A stretch of 64,000 bases of DNA from Neonectria sp. B-13 (lineage: Eukaryota; Ascomycota; Sordariomycetes; Hypocreales; Nectriaceae): positions 744,001 to 808,000 of the forward strand of contig NOKP01000005.1 of the NCBI GenBank assembly GCA_002682825.1. Direction: 5' to 3'. Shown here piece by piece: positions 20,638-33,553 of the stretch (its first letter is position 1; each line of letters starts with the position of its first letter). The notes beneath the pieces are model-generated. The model ran no database searches. It was not told the DNA's origin and saw only the letters and a list, made by a program, of their open reading frames with translations. A program made the position numbers and the translations under genes.

Positions 20638-21690
20638 TTAATAATTCTGATGGATCCAGTCAATATTTTCCTTCAGTTCCTTCGCTGACTCGGCTATATG
20701 GGCCTCCTCGTCGCTGTGCAGCGGCATTTGAATCGTACTAATAACCCCCTTCCTCCCGATGACAGCGGGGAAGCTGAAACAGCAACCGTACTCTGGTTGG
20801 AAATGGCTGACCGGACGAACACTGCGCTTGTCCAAGAGGACAGAGGAGCATATATTGGACACAATGGAGCCGAGTCCAAAAGGAGTCGCACCTTTAGCTC
20901 GGATTATGCTCTGCGATCGATGCTTGCACTCATTCGCAAGCTCGGCACAGTCAAGAGTGTCGGGCGGGAGCGATTTGTCGATGGGGACGCCGCCAATCGT
21001 TGCCGTTGACCATGCTACAACTTGGGAGTCTCCGTGTACGCCCAACACGTAGATATCTATGGAATTAGCCGCGACCTAGAGCTCCATTAGCCCAGCTGGA
21101 AAGAGGATGGCGGATCCATGTGCACTCACTCCCACCCGGCTGGCCACCAGTCCACGGAGCCGCACCGAGTCGAGGAAGGTGCCTGAGCCCAAGACTTGAG
21201 ACGTCTGAAGTCCGGAGAGCGTCTGAGCGAGGGATGTGAGTAAGTCGACAGGGTTTGCGACGACGAGCAAGATAGTATCTGATCTGAACGGCTTCATTTG
21301 GTCGACTACTTCCCGAACAATCGACATATTCCGGGACGTATAGTCGACGGTGGTTTGGCCTGGGGGATATCCAGTGAGCCCACGCTCTCAAGTATAGTAA
21401 GCCATCAGGCTTGTCCTATTTGATCCCTTACCTATTGTGTGCTTGGATCCTGCTGTGATGACCACAATGTCGGCCTTAGCTGCCTCATGGTACGAGGCCG
21501 CTCGCACGCACGTTCCGCTGCTGCAACTATAGGCCACATCCGAGAGGTCCCGGACCTGGCCATCTCTCAATTCCACATCGATGTCCACCAATAGCAACTC
21601 GCTCGCGACGGAGGCGAGGATAAGCGCGTACGCTGCGGCGCCGCCGACCTGGCCGACGCCGATAATTGCGATCTGAGAAACCGGAATCAT
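20638..21690 (-). CDS. L-lactate dehydrogenase-like protein with altered active-site loop
   Basis: Three exons (21432-21690, 21130-21359, 20638-21075) with 72 and 54-nt introns give 308 aa. The N-terminal NAD motif GVGQVGGAAAYAL (11-23), the aspartate of VDID, LDSVRLRG, and the catalytic histidine in YVLGVHGDSQV (His177) place it in the LDH/MDH family, closest in pattern to L-LDH. The mobile loop is odd: where LDHs have Q-K-P-G-E-T-R, this has H-T-I-G-Q-T-T. The substrate-specificity glutamine is His84 and the loop arginine is Thr90. It may reduce another 2-keto acid, or be weak on pyruvate. It lies convergent to the PEP synthase, completing a pyruvate-handling group. Confidence 0.82.
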
Positions 21691-22615
21691 GGTTCTGGAC
21701 GACAGTTTTGACCATCAAATCGAGTTTCTGGCTTTCTCGAGAGACACCGACCTTGGTTCCCTTCTTAAACATGATGAGCACCAGGTGAGTGGCGTGAGGG
21801 ACCGGCGGAGCGGATCATTTGGTTTAGTGAGTTGTGACATTTCGGCTCGCATTAATTACATCACGGAGGGTCCGTGGCTGAACCTTACAACAACAGCCGA
21901 GGAGACGCGAGCAGAAAACAAAATTGGCGACAAATGTATGCTGGAGTCGTCCGGCCTTCCAGGATCCTCCTGCCCTGCTCTGCCACCAGGATATTGCCGA
22001 GTGATTATGTGGTATGAAAGCAAAAGGTGAGAATAAATGAGTCCTCGGGGATACTTGTTCAGCGCCCCCAGTGTAGACGTAGGGACCTAACCTGCACCAT
22101 CTCTGAACATATGCACTACATGGTGCAAGCACCTTCCCCTACGTTCTTACTTTCTTAGCGTATAAGTGTTAAGAAGGTAACCTAATTCACATCGTTTCGC
22201 TCAACGGTGCGACGTAAATCGTTTAACGGCGCTCTGCGTGCCAGAGGAGCCTGTGCAGCTATCCAACCTAAAGTGAGCTGATACTAACTCGGTGTTTGTG
22301 GCTGGCAACGCCACCATCGCCGTGCTACCAATAGCATCCTCACCTACGTACACCCTGTTCTTGTCACCGAGACGTGCATTGCGCGTAGCTAATCAGTTTG
22401 ATTTTCCACTGAGCGCCCCCTTTCCCCGCGTTAGCCACGATGTTAGTGCTTCTAGAGGCTTGGGAGATCAGGAATTTATTCCGGCAATTGATAAGCTTAG
22501 TGTTGGGGATGAGTGCCGGTACATTAGTGAATCTGACTGCCGAGTTTGTGACTGCTTCATCCCCGCCAGTTTGATACGGTTATGATAGACAATTGCCTCC
22601 GCAATAGCACCGGCG
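21691..22615. other. No gene recognised
   Basis: Normal-composition sequence between the LDH-like gene and an AT-rich block. Short open frames exist on both strands, but none shows a recognisable motif. One CGGAT lies at 21811-21815. Confidence 0.4.
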
Positions 22616-23995
<1,380 letters not shown>

Positions 23996-24286
23996 TAGAG
24001 GTCCAAGAATACACCTCTGAGAGATCAAGATAGTGTCAAAAGAAATAGTCCTGATTTTCTCCCTGCCCGGCCTTGGCCCTCTGTGTAGCTCCCTGTCTAC
24101 GGCATTGAGAACACGCTGTCGTGCTGCCTGCGTTCTCGAACCCCCTCCCCTCGCTCATGTTACTACATATCGAAGTGTATCCGTATTGTGGTACTATGTC
24201 GGAGCAGTAGTTCATATTCAAGCATTATTGGTGACCAAGGACCCGCTCGGAATTTGATATTCTGTCTCAGCCGTTCCCTCCGGCTA

Positions 24287-26377
24287 TTACATGATGTGAA
24301 AAGTCTCAACCTGCGCTATGCCATTTCTCACGTACGATGTCGCTTCGCCGTGCATCAATCCCTCGACATAACACGTTCCTAGATGAAAATTGTGTGAGTC
24401 CACCTTGCGTAGAAGCACAGGCATTGGACAGCCTGGCAAGACACAAACAAGATCTCCGTTCTCTAACCCTTTGCGACCCCAGCCAATATACCCCTTAGAT
24501 GTCACAAACGCCGCGTACTGGCCCATGCTACTGACAGTCTCTCTTCTAAAGTTCATACTATCAGGGTACGGGGAGGTCCACGGGTCATTAGAGGTCGTGG
24601 GAATTTTCCATTCGTCGACCAGCTGGTGTAGGCGGGGGAGCGCTCTGGCGAGTTCCTGGATTATGGTATCAAATGGCTTGCCGATGAATTTCTCAACGAG
24701 ACCTTCATGAGTTGATATCCCGAGTTTTTCTTGGGCTTCTTTTAAATCTTGCCCGGAAGAATGGATTGTCGTCAGAAACCCAGGGAAGACGCTTTCAAAG
24801 ACTGTCGCGACATCTGGAAAGGGCTCCAGGGGCTCGCGGTTGGGAAACTTTCGACCCCGCAAGACCAGGCGGGCGAGAGCTTGCAGGACCGGAATTCCGG
24901 ATGGATACGGCTGACCAGCTTGGGCATTGATATGGTCGAGGCAAAACGACAACCAGCTCCCATCGTTGACGTCGCAAACCCTGCTCAGAGAGACAACATC
25001 GAAGAGCACCCCTGGCGTAACCAGGGTGTTCCCGTTTATCGACCAGGGGGCTTGTTGATCCATGATGACAAAAATCGACGGCCAGTCTTTATCTGCTTTG
25101 TCACTTCCGGTAAATAACCAGGAAAATGAGTACATCTTAGAGATTTGATCCCAGTTTGGCACCCATGATGGAACAAACAAGCTCGCAGCAGGTGTGCTTC
25201 TGTCCGCGTCTGTGGATGACGGGAGCTCCCAGTGTCCGGCATAAGTGAGTATGCCTAAGCTGCCCTCGATGCGGATGTTTGTCGTTGCGAAATTATAAAA
25301 CACGGCCTCTACAGAGTCTGAGTAGTCTGGCTGTAACATGTCAACTCCGACGAGGCCCAAAACGCTGTAGAGATTATCCCTGGGATCTGTTGCCTGCTGG
25401 GACATGGTATTGATGACCCATGTCTTCCATCTTAGGTGCCGCTCCCTCTCATCGATTGCATCAGTTCCCGTTCCTTCGGAGATTTTAAATGAGCGACGTG
25501 TGAGAAAGTTGTTTAAGCCCATCGAGTACCAGCCGGTCGTAGTAGAGAGAAGCCCCCACAGCTCGATGTTGACAGAAGGGGGGCAGGGTTTGCCCTGGAT
25601 GCCACGAAGCCAGTGGTGCAGTGCATTGAGCTGGTGATAGTGAAGAACAAATTTGCCGCAGAAGATGATGACGTTTGGCTGCAGAAGAACTTCCTGAACA
25701 ATCCATGCACGTTTCCAGTACGAGCGCTTCATAAGGGCACCGACGCCGGTCCAAAATCGGTTCAAAGACCCGGAGCTCTCGTCTTGGTAGGGCTGCCACA
25801 GCTCAACCTGCTGTTCAGGCTCTACCCAGGCCATAGTGTCGCCCTTCATTGAGTGAATGATTTTGCTGCCAATGGCTCCGATTATAGGCATGGCATAGTC
25901 GCTGTCATCCTCGCTCTCGCCTAGCCATGCCAGGGTGGCTTGCGCGCTGCTATAGATAGCACCCATGAGCCCAACTTGGTGGTTTCTCTCCTCGGCGTTG
26001 GCCTGGTCAATACACAACGCGTCGATCCATATGGGGATCTGCATCGCTTCCCAATCGGGGACACTTTTGGAGATGTTGCGGTACCGCGTCAGCAGAGCGG
26101 CTAGATTCTTGGTCACTTGCAGTCGGTGGCCGTTGACCACGACGGCAGTGCCAATCTCGGGGATTGCTATACTGTAGTTCCATTCGTACGAGAAGGCGTT
26201 GTATTTGGGAAGAGGATGCTGCGAGAGGGATGCCTTGATCATTGTGCACTCGCAGATGGAAAAGACATCATCGGCATCGTATGGTGCGACACGCAGGAGC
26301 CGGATTTCCCTGTTGCTTGGATCGACAGGCGTATAGAGTGGATCGTTCTGGGAAGTACCGTGAGTAGGGGACGCCAT
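24287..26377 (-). CDS. HET-domain (heterokaryon incompatibility) protein
   Basis: 696 aa in one exon. The HET domain occupies about residues 55-260: YNAFSYEWN (family YxALSYxWG, here with N for G), VNGHRLQVTKNLAALL, IPIWIDALCIDQANAEERNH then QVGLMGAIYSSAQATLAWLGE, and KRAWIVQEVLL. The C-terminal half is of unknown function; it ends with a segment on milieu (FVTSKGYIGWGRKGLENGDLV, VCVLPGCPMPVLLR) commonly found at the end of HET proteins. Such proteins trigger cell death on non-self recognition between fungal individuals; partner genes were not identified. No repeat or NACHT domain was seen. Confidence 0.88.
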   Translation of the reverse strand: MASPTHGTSQNDPLYTPVDPSNREIRLLRVAPYDADDVFSICECTMIKASLSQHPLPKYNAFSYEWNYSIAIPEIGTAVVVNGHRLQVTKNLAALLTRYRNISKSVPDWEAMQIPIWIDALCIDQANAEERNHQVGLMGAIYSSAQATLAWLGESEDDSDYAMPIIGAIGSKIIHSMKGDTMAWVEPEQQVELWQPYQDESSGSLNRFWTGVGALMKRSYWKRAWIVQEVLLQPNVIIFCGKFVLHYHQLNALHHWLRGIQGKPCPPSVNIELWGLLSTTTGWYSMGLNNFLTRRSFKISEGTGTDAIDERERHLRWKTWVINTMSQQATDPRDNLYSVLGLVGVDMLQPDYSDSVEAVFYNFATTNIRIEGSLGILTYAGHWELPSSTDADRSTPAASLFVPSWVPNWDQISKMYSFSWLFTGSDKADKDWPSIFVIMDQQAPWSINGNTLVTPGVLFDVVSLSRVCDVNDGSWLSFCLDHINAQAGQPYPSGIPVLQALARLVLRGRKFPNREPLEPFPDVATVFESVFPGFLTTIHSSGQDLKEAQEKLGISTHEGLVEKFIGKPFDTIIQELARALPRLHQLVDEWKIPTTSNDPWTSPYPDSMNFRRETVSSMGQYAAFVTSKGYIGWGRKGLENGDLVCVLPGCPMPVLLRKVDSHNFHLGTCYVEGLMHGEATSYVRNGIAQVETFHIM

Positions 26378-27232
26378 TGTTCTTCAGTTTCGGTCTGTTC
26401 GGCATGCACATGTGTGAGGATGTGGGATGCTGTCCAGGTTTTTATATTCATCCCCGCATGAGCGAGTAATCTTCATTTAGCCTTGCAAGGCTAGATCCAC
26501 TTGCGCTCAAGCAATGGCACCTGTGACCCTTTACATCGGGTAAAGGCGGTAACAGTCAGCGCAAAATAGAAAGACCATTTGCACCGCTCGCTGTGTCCTG
26601 CCTCCACGAGCGCCACCCACTGGTGAGCCGTCGGACCACATCCCCCAGCCGTCGGTGTCCTTGTGAGGGGAGTCGACGAGAGCTTCGTACGGTTCTGGGG
26701 AGTTACCAGATGAGCCAAACCGTCAAATTTACCCGTGATAAGAGCGGAGTTGCAATCCACAACGGCTATACACTGTCGTCAGCTGCGTACTGGCCAAAAT
26801 AAACGGAGTGGCACAAAGCTAACGGAGGCCCATATACCAATAGATTCGCCAAGAGACAAATTTACGTAGGGCATATCTAAAGCTGATTGCCGTACAATGT
26901 ATCACAAGCTCGGTGTTTTAGGCCTTCCCGCGGCGGCGTGGTGCGGATTGTGTTGCCGCCGCCTTCAGAGATTCTGGACGTCACGCTCTATAACACCTAA
27001 GCTTATGTGCTTTCTAAGTGCCTGACATCTCCCGGAATGGAAGTTTTAGAGCTGGACGAGGCGAATATTTAGGGTGATGTAGCCATGAATCAGCAGACTG
27101 AGTTAGACGACGGATTGAGAAACGTTGCAAATGTAGTTATTCATTCAAGACGGCCATCATTGTCTATAAGCCTGGAGCAGTGTCTGTTCGGACATTTCTC
27201 TTTACTCCCACAGAATAAATAATACCCTGCGC
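26378..27232. other. Intergenic, no gene; GC-rich hairpin-capable site
   Basis: Region upstream of the HET gene and downstream of the aldo-keto reductase. No convincing coding frame. An inverted repeat cggcggc (26931-26937) / gccgccg (26955-26961), 17 nt apart, could form a hairpin or a paired CGG factor site. Confidence 0.4.
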
Positions 27233-28285
27233 TCATCTCTCCCGGCCGTAGTTGGCGGGCTTTGGAGGAGTGTTGTCAAGTATAGTCTCGATCTCCTCCA
27301 AGATTTCTGGCGTCAGCTTTTCGGAGAGCTTCACTGCTTTGCAGTTGTCCACGATCTGCTGAACCTTGGTGGCCCCCAAAATTACCGTGCTCACATTGGG
27401 GTTCTTGATGCACCAAGCCAAAGCAAGTTGCGCCACAGTTCCATCCAAGCGCTCTGCAACCAGTGTGAGCTTCTTGACCTTTGCAATCTTTATCTGTCCT
27501 TCCTCAGACTCCAGCCTGCTGGCAGCGTCTTTGAAGAACTCCTTGTTGGAGGAGAAACGAGAATCCTCCGGGATGCCGTCGTTGTATTTGCCGGTCAAGA
27601 GGCCTGATGCAAGAGGCGACCAGATGGTGGTGCCGTATCCGAATTTCTCGTAGAGCGGGGCGTACTCGACCTCGAAACGCTCCCGGTGAAAGGCGTTGTA
27701 TTGGGGCTGTTCTACCACCGGCGCGATCAGGTTGTATCGCTCGGCAATGTTTATGGCCTCGGTGATCTGACTGGCGCTCCACTCCGAGGTGCCCCAGTAG
27801 TATGCAAGGTTGAGGTTGCGGATTACCTGGGTAAATCCCTCAACGATCTCTTTCATAGGGGTGGCATAGTCGGGCCGGTGGGCGTACACGATATCGACAT
27901 ATGGTTGATCGAGACGCTGCAACGAACTCTTCAGTCCCTCGACGACGTGCTTGCGGCTCAGACCCCGAGTGTTTGGCTCCTTGCGGCCCGTGCCAAAGAA
28001 AATCTTCGTGGTGAGGACGTATTCGTCTCGAGGCCATCCGAGTTCCTTCAACGCCTGTCCCATCTCGACCTCGCTTTCACCGTTTGCGTACGTCTCAGCC
28101 GTATCAAACGTGTTGATTCCATGGTCCCAGGCGGCTTGCATGCACTGCTTAACAATGTCGCCCTTTTGAGTGCCTCCATAAGTCAACCATCCTCCCAAGG
28201 AGAGCACGCTCACCTTGAGCCCAGTGGGGCCCAAGTGGCGGAACTGCATATCCTTAGGATCGTACATGGATTTAACAGCCGGCAT
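27233..28285 (-). CDS. Aldo-keto reductase, potassium-channel beta-subunit-like (AKR6-type)
   Basis: 350 aa in one exon, typical size. The catalytic tetrad can be placed: Asp and Tyr in [16 protein letters not shown], Lys in VLTTKIFFG, His in IVYAHRPDY. The NADPH-binding part follows ([36 protein letters not shown]). The start [19 protein letters not shown] leads straight into the family core. Proteins of this type reduce aldehydes with NADPH; fungal members are numerous and substrates are mostly unknown. No co-transcribed neighbour is obvious. Confidence 0.9.
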   Translation of the reverse strand: MPAVKSMYDPKDMQFRHLGPTGLKVSVLSLGGWLTYGGTQKGDIVKQCMQAAWDHGINTFDTAETYANGESEVEMGQALKELGWPRDEYVLTTKIFFGTGRKEPNTRGLSRKHVVEGLKSSLQRLDQPYVDIVYAHRPDYATPMKEIVEGFTQVIRNLNLAYYWGTSEWSASQITEAINIAERYNLIAPVVEQPQYNAFHRERFEVEYAPLYEKFGYGTTIWSPLASGLLTGKYNDGIPEDSRFSSNKEFFKDAASRLESEEGQIKIAKVKKLTLVAERLDGTVAQLALAWCIKNPNVSTVILGATKVQQIVDNCKAVKLSEKLTPEILEEIETILDNTPPKPANYGRER

Positions 28286-29351
28286 TTTGGTTGATATGAT
28301 GAACGAAGTAAGTACGGTATTGTGACAGGCGGCAGTGGAGAGTTTTCCGAAGATTCCGAAGATGAATGAAGTTGGTAAGTGCGAAGATGTAACTCCGTGG
28401 GTGTTGCGGTGAGGGCTTTATATGCTCTGCTCGTTGCATACTAGGTTACCAAGGAATGACGACAGCGCACCAAGCTCGGCTTATAAATGCGCGATCCTTG
28501 CTAAGGAGCTACGGGTAGCCATTGGGGCGCTTAAGGAATGCTAGTCCATAATGCGGGTCCTTGTCGCTGCCCGCAACATCTATGATCGCTGGAGTGGATA
28601 GTGGCAACGAGAGTTTCTCCATGGTATCTGCATTCCATTGCCGTATTCTCCCTTGCGATTAGTTACGAAAATACGGACTGAGGTGCTTGAGTGAATATTG
28701 GATTGGATATATTGCATTCATTTATAGGTAGGTACACCTCTCGATCCCCAAACCTTGCGGTAATGCAGGTTGTAACCCTCAAAAACGAGTTCGACATCAA
28801 ACATGCGAACCAGGTCAAGGTAGAAGGGGGCATACAATAGACGCATAGACTACTATGGCCGAGGACCTCAGTGAAGGCAATGTACTGGTGGCAGTACTAC
28901 TTTCATGATTTCGGTTGTATGCGAAGGTGAAAGGCATGGCAAACTTTAAGCATGTAAGGACGCTCCCTTCCCAATAGGAGGAGCTTCCTACATTGTTTCA
29001 CACTCCCCATTGTCAGTCGCAGCTCGGTCTCACAGCGGTGCCACGTCCAGAAGAAAGTCAGGGACATCTTTGAGGAATCTCTGCAAACGTTTTCTCAGTC
29101 CTAGTGAGGTGAATCTCGGCTGTGGCCTGTGTCTTTGCTGAGACGGCATATGCCTGCCTTAAAATATTGAGCCCCATTCCTCTTCCAGAGAGAAGAATCA
29201 TCATCCAATGCCAGTCTTGAGCATCTCTACTGCCGTCAGAGCTCGCCATATGCATTCTATAACATAGAGTTGCGCCATGCCCGCACTCAGCCTAGAGTGT
29301 GTGCCAAACAGCGTCCCAAACGTCCAATCTCAATCAAGTAACTCTCAATCG
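28286..29351. other. Intergenic, no gene recognised
   Basis: About 1.07 kb upstream of the aldo-keto reductase. Short open frames near 29040-29255 on the minus strand lack recognisable motifs. Confidence 0.4.
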
Positions 29352-32300
29352 CTATGCTAATAGACTGCGTGTACTGGGAGAAGTGCCTTCACCCTTACTC
29401 GAGGCAACCAACGAGTGATTGGGGCGAGCGATGAGCACCTGGGCAGGACATACCACAATCTCCTCGTCGCCATGTCCGCTATCGTCTCCCTTCTTGACGA
29501 TGAGTGGGAAGAGGACGGCACGGACAACCGCACCTTGCGCCTCAAGTTCCTCATTCGTCAAAGCACTACCGCTACGCTCGTTCATCAAAGACGCATTGAA
29601 TAAGACAGTCGCGACAAGGTCGCCGTTTTCATCGTACTCAGGTTGCAAGGGCGGCAGCATCATGTACTCAGCCTTCTGAGTACGCATCTCAATCGCGAGA
29701 CCTACAGCATCTCCCACGATGCGTCTTAGTTGATTTTGGATCTCATCCTCCAGCTTTGACGGAGGAAGAATCCTGTTTAGGGTCTGTAAGATGTCTTGGA
29801 CGACAGCCTCGGTATCCGCTTTACGCTGGCGCTTGAACCCATCGCGCTTCGAAAGCAGTGTGAGGGTCACGGCACGCCATTGACGCACAGCTTCCAGTGG
29901 GCCAACTTCGTCCAGCAGCTTTTCGAGCGACTTGAGTTTCTGACGCTGCTCTCGGTCCAAGCCGAATAGATAGCGGGTAAAGACATACTCCCAGATCATG
30001 CTCATTGCTACCGACATGAAGATGTCTCGTCGCTTGACACGATCGTTGAGGTAGGTATCAACATCAGAGCCATCAAGGACTGCATTATCCAATCGGTCGA
30101 TGGTTTTCTCATCGTTGATCTCGTTTGTCAAGCGGCAGGCGCGCATATCAGAAAACTCGGAGAAGCGCAGCGCCCATTGTTGGACGTGGGAGCAAAGCTG
30201 CTGGCAACGATGGTCGAAGTAGTCCTCGTTGCGGATGTTGAGGAAGTGATCGACCTTACCAGTATCGAGCAGCAGCTTGACGACTGCATCGTGTCCATTC
30301 GCTGCTGCCAACCATAGCGGCGTCCGTCCAGACTTATCCTTGGCGTTTGGATCGACCTTGCCGGTATCGAGCAGCAGCTTGACGACTGATTCGCGCCCGT
30401 TCTCTGCTGCCGACCATAGAGGCGTCCGTCTGTACGTATCCTTTGCATTTGGATCGACCTTGCCGGTAGTGAGTAGTAACTTGACGATTGCTTCGTGCCC
30501 GTTATTCGCTGCCCATAACAGCGGCGTTCGTCCGCCCTCCTCCTCGGCTTCGCCCCCTCCCTCAGCATCTGGGTCGACATTACCGGTATCAAGAAGGAGC
30601 TTAACGACTACCTCGTGGCCGTTCTTTGCTGCCCATAGCAGCGGCGTCCTTCCGTACTCGTCACCAGCGTCTAGGTCGAGTTTGCCAGTATCAAGTAGCA
30701 GCTTAATGACTGCCTCGTGTCCGTTCCTTGCTGCCCATAATAACGGCGTCCCTCCGTAGTCGTCACCAGCATCCAGATAGATTTTGCCAGTATCGAGCAG
30801 CAGCTTAACGACTGCCTCATGCCCGTTCTTTGCTGCCCATAATAGCGGTGTCCGTCCGCTCTTGTCCTTGGCGTCTAGATCGACCTTGCCGGTATCGAGC
30901 AGTAGCTTGACGACTTCTTCGTGTCCGTTGGTTGCCGCCCACAACACTGGCGTCCGGCCATTTTCATCCTTGGCGTCTGGATTTGCCTTGCTAAGCAGCA
31001 GCTTGACGACTGCTTCGTGTCCGTCCTCTGCCGCCCACCTCAGCGGCGGCCATCCACCCTCGACCTTGATCAGTAGACCTACCACTATATCTAGCTCCTT
31101 TCCACCACCCTCTCTCTGGCCGTCGTCATCATAAGTCAATTCTGGGTTGTCCATGCTTCTCAAAGCTTTCTCAAAACCGTCCATTGCTTTTCGGAGATTC
31201 TTCTCTGCCTCTTCATATCTCTTCATGTCTTGTAATATCAGTCCGACATTACCTAACCTGGTCGCGTTGTGTATATGATCTTTTGTCTTTAAACTTTTCG
31301 GGCGCCGATTGTTCAACAAGTATTCGTAGACTTCTTCATCCTGTGACTTGCCTGGACGCATATTCCAGTCCCAGAGAAGTAGGAAGTCGCGTGGGAATGT
31401 TGTTATCGATTGTAAAATTTCCAACCACTTGATGTCTCTGTTCGTAGCTTGTAGATCATCTGTAGGAGGAACTGCAATACGTATAACGGCCCAATGATCA
31501 TTGTAGAGCCTGACGATTGTGGGCATCGATGCCCCTTGGAGAAGGCAGACAGCATCCCCTACCTGGATGGATTTCACTGACGCCTGGAAGGTCCAACGAG
31601 AACCCCATTCCTTTTCGATAGGCGCATTTGTCCATGTGATTTCCACGTTCTGTCTGTCCTCCCAAGCTGTATCTCTTTCGACTGAGGACACTTCGCCAAG
31701 AATGCGGCCCTTGCCCTTGATGACAGCCATCTCTTTATCGTCCCAAGTGTCCACACACACTCGTTCAGAGAGGAAGAAGTTGACGAGTTGCTGGAAGAGT
31801 TGTCTCCATGAAATCTGGTAGTCGGCCGATAGACCTGTTACGTTGGGATCATCAGAGCTCATGCCGAGCAATGCATAGACCTTGTCGTGACGCTCCGTAG
31901 CTTTTCGGGTGTGATACATTTCCACCAGCTCACTTAGAGGGCTTATACCAATAGAATACCTGTCTGATCGGCCAGCTGCGCATCTAGGCCGGAATATTGC
32001 GCCCCTTATAAGGTAGGTCACTGAGCGGATCAGAGCCTGCAGGTCTGGGCAAGTTGCATAGGAAAGATCCAATGCACTTAGGCCTGAGCAGAACGCATGT
32101 CCGTCAATCTCCGTGGGGCCACATTTGATCAGTACATGTCGAGCCGCGGCAACCTCTTGAAGTACCTGAATCGACTCTGTCAGTAACCTCTGTCCATATC
32201 GTTAAACGGCTATTCACTTACCCAGATGCGCTGGAACCACGGTCGCTGAAGCAGTGCAAGTATCGCTTGCTGGTTTGTTTCGTCCACTGAAAACTTTGTA

Positions 32301-32749
32301 GACTGCTCGGCTGCAGCGATGCGTATCTCTTCGAGCGCTTGATCGCCATCGGTTGCCGCCTCCCCAAGCCAAACAACTACACAACTGGCTTTGGAATATA
32401 TCTTTGCCATATACTGGACCTGCTGCCCTTTTTCGATTGGGTCTCCTTGGTTAATGCAAATAGCGTCTATCCATATGATTCTTTCCAAAAAGTCAGATCG
32501 GAGATGTGATAAAGCCGCATGAAGGTTTGCTCCAACGGGCAAGTCCCACTTGTCTATAGAGACAGCTTGGGGCTTCTCCTCAGAGCCCCATACGTAGGAT
32601 AAAGCCTCGTACGGATAAATCCTTTCTGAGTCCAGTAGAGCGAAGTCGAACAGCTGGCATTGTATGGGGGAACGCTCGTCTTGATGTGGCATAAGCCGAA
32701 GTAAACGAATACTGCCCTCTGGCAAGGAAGAGTAATGGTATGAAGACAT
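29352..32749 (-). CDS. HET-domain protein with TPR-like segment and ankyrin repeats
   Basis: Two exons (32222-32749, 29352-32165) around a 56-nt intron (GTAAGT..CAG) that joins RIW to VLQEVAAARHVLIKC; 1113 aa. The HET domain (about 40-260) has YEALSYVWGSEE, WIDAICINQGDPIEKGQQVQ and WFQRIWVLQEV. A TPR-like stretch lies near 455-495 (LGNVGLILQDMKRYEEAEKN). Eight ankyrin repeats occupy about 540-815, most with a 34-residue period of the form GRTPLLWAAKNGHEAVVKLL followed by LDTGK. The ~250-residue C-terminal region is alpha-helical in character and not assigned. The architecture (death-effector domain plus variable repeats) is that of fungal self/non-self recognition proteins; no NACHT domain was found between the parts. 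Confidence 0.87.
30245..31065 (-). repeat. Ankyrin-repeat coding array, ~102-bp units
   Basis: DNA units of mostly 102 bp (34 codons) repeat eight times with high nucleotide similarity, for example recurrent ctgcccataa/ctgcccatag and ccggtatcgagcagcagctt-like blocks. Unit 5 carries an acidic insert (EGGGEAEEE). Such similarity implies recent duplication or gene conversion among units. Confidence 0.75.
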
Positions 32750-32989
32750 AGCGTATCGAATCTCGAACTGGCGAATGTTATGTTCAATAGCGTGATTGTT
32801 GACCTTTCTTGTCCATCATTTATTCAAGGTTCATAAGCCGAGTTGCCAAATCAGCAGCCAAATCATGATGGAAAACATGTTGCTCATGCGCTCACAGGCG
32901 CGAGCGCGATTTAGGCTCCAGTTGGGTTGCAACCTCGTGTGGCGGCATAATAAGCTGGATCTGCGTAAGCCCCCGGTATATCGATATTG

Positions 32990-33442
32990 TCACGACCCAT
33001 GTTCTGAACAGGCCGAGGCCGGGCGGTCGGGACTGGCAGAACTGGCATAGTCGTTGAGGACGGCATGTCTAGAAGTGAAATGCAGGAGGCTTGATTCATT
33101 AACACTAAAGAGTTCGACTTTGAAGTAAGCACAATGAACTGGCACGGTATCTAACAGATCATCAATGGCTGACTCTTTATGAATCAGTACCCCATCCGTA
33201 GTTGATTCTACCCTGCTACTGGCGAAAGCCGACTGCGAGAAATTAGTTATAGTCTCAGAACTCGTCTAGGTGGTAGCCGTTTCCGTAGTGGTTGTTTCGG
33301 TAGTGACCAGGGACTCCTAACCTTTAGTTCCAGATGACTCGCGGTTAGTCTCGAATGACTCAGTGTCCATTAATGAGCTAGCCGAGTCAGAATATTGTTT
33401 ATAGCTACTAGTCTTTGTGAAAAATGTGCTGGGCGTCGCCAT
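32990..33442 (-). pseudogene. Ser/Thr-rich ORF broken by two in-frame TAG codons
   Basis: From ATG at 33440-33442 a single frame runs 151 codons to TGA at 32990-32992, interrupted only by TAG at 33317-33319 and TAG at 33266-33268. Residues are rich in Ser and Thr (starts MATPSTFFTKTSSYKQYSD; after the first stop ESLVTTETTTTETATT). Both stops would read Gln if C were restored in the CpA context, as expected from RIP or deamination. Function unknown; no signal peptide or anchor is obvious. It may instead be non-coding sequence with chance openness, but the two stops are the only breaks in 450 nt. Confidence 0.4.
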
Positions 33443-33553
33443 CGTTTCGAATCAGGACCCATTTATCATATACGGAAAAACAATCAACATCGCAGATAGA
33501 AGACTCCTGATAAACTAAATGATGAACCAAAAGCTATACAAATTCGCCCTTAG

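Noticed and set aside
32911..33132. 73-codon minus-strand ORF near the HET-ankyrin gene
   Set aside because: Lies in a different frame of the longer Ser/Thr-rich frame at 32990-33442, which explains the region better.
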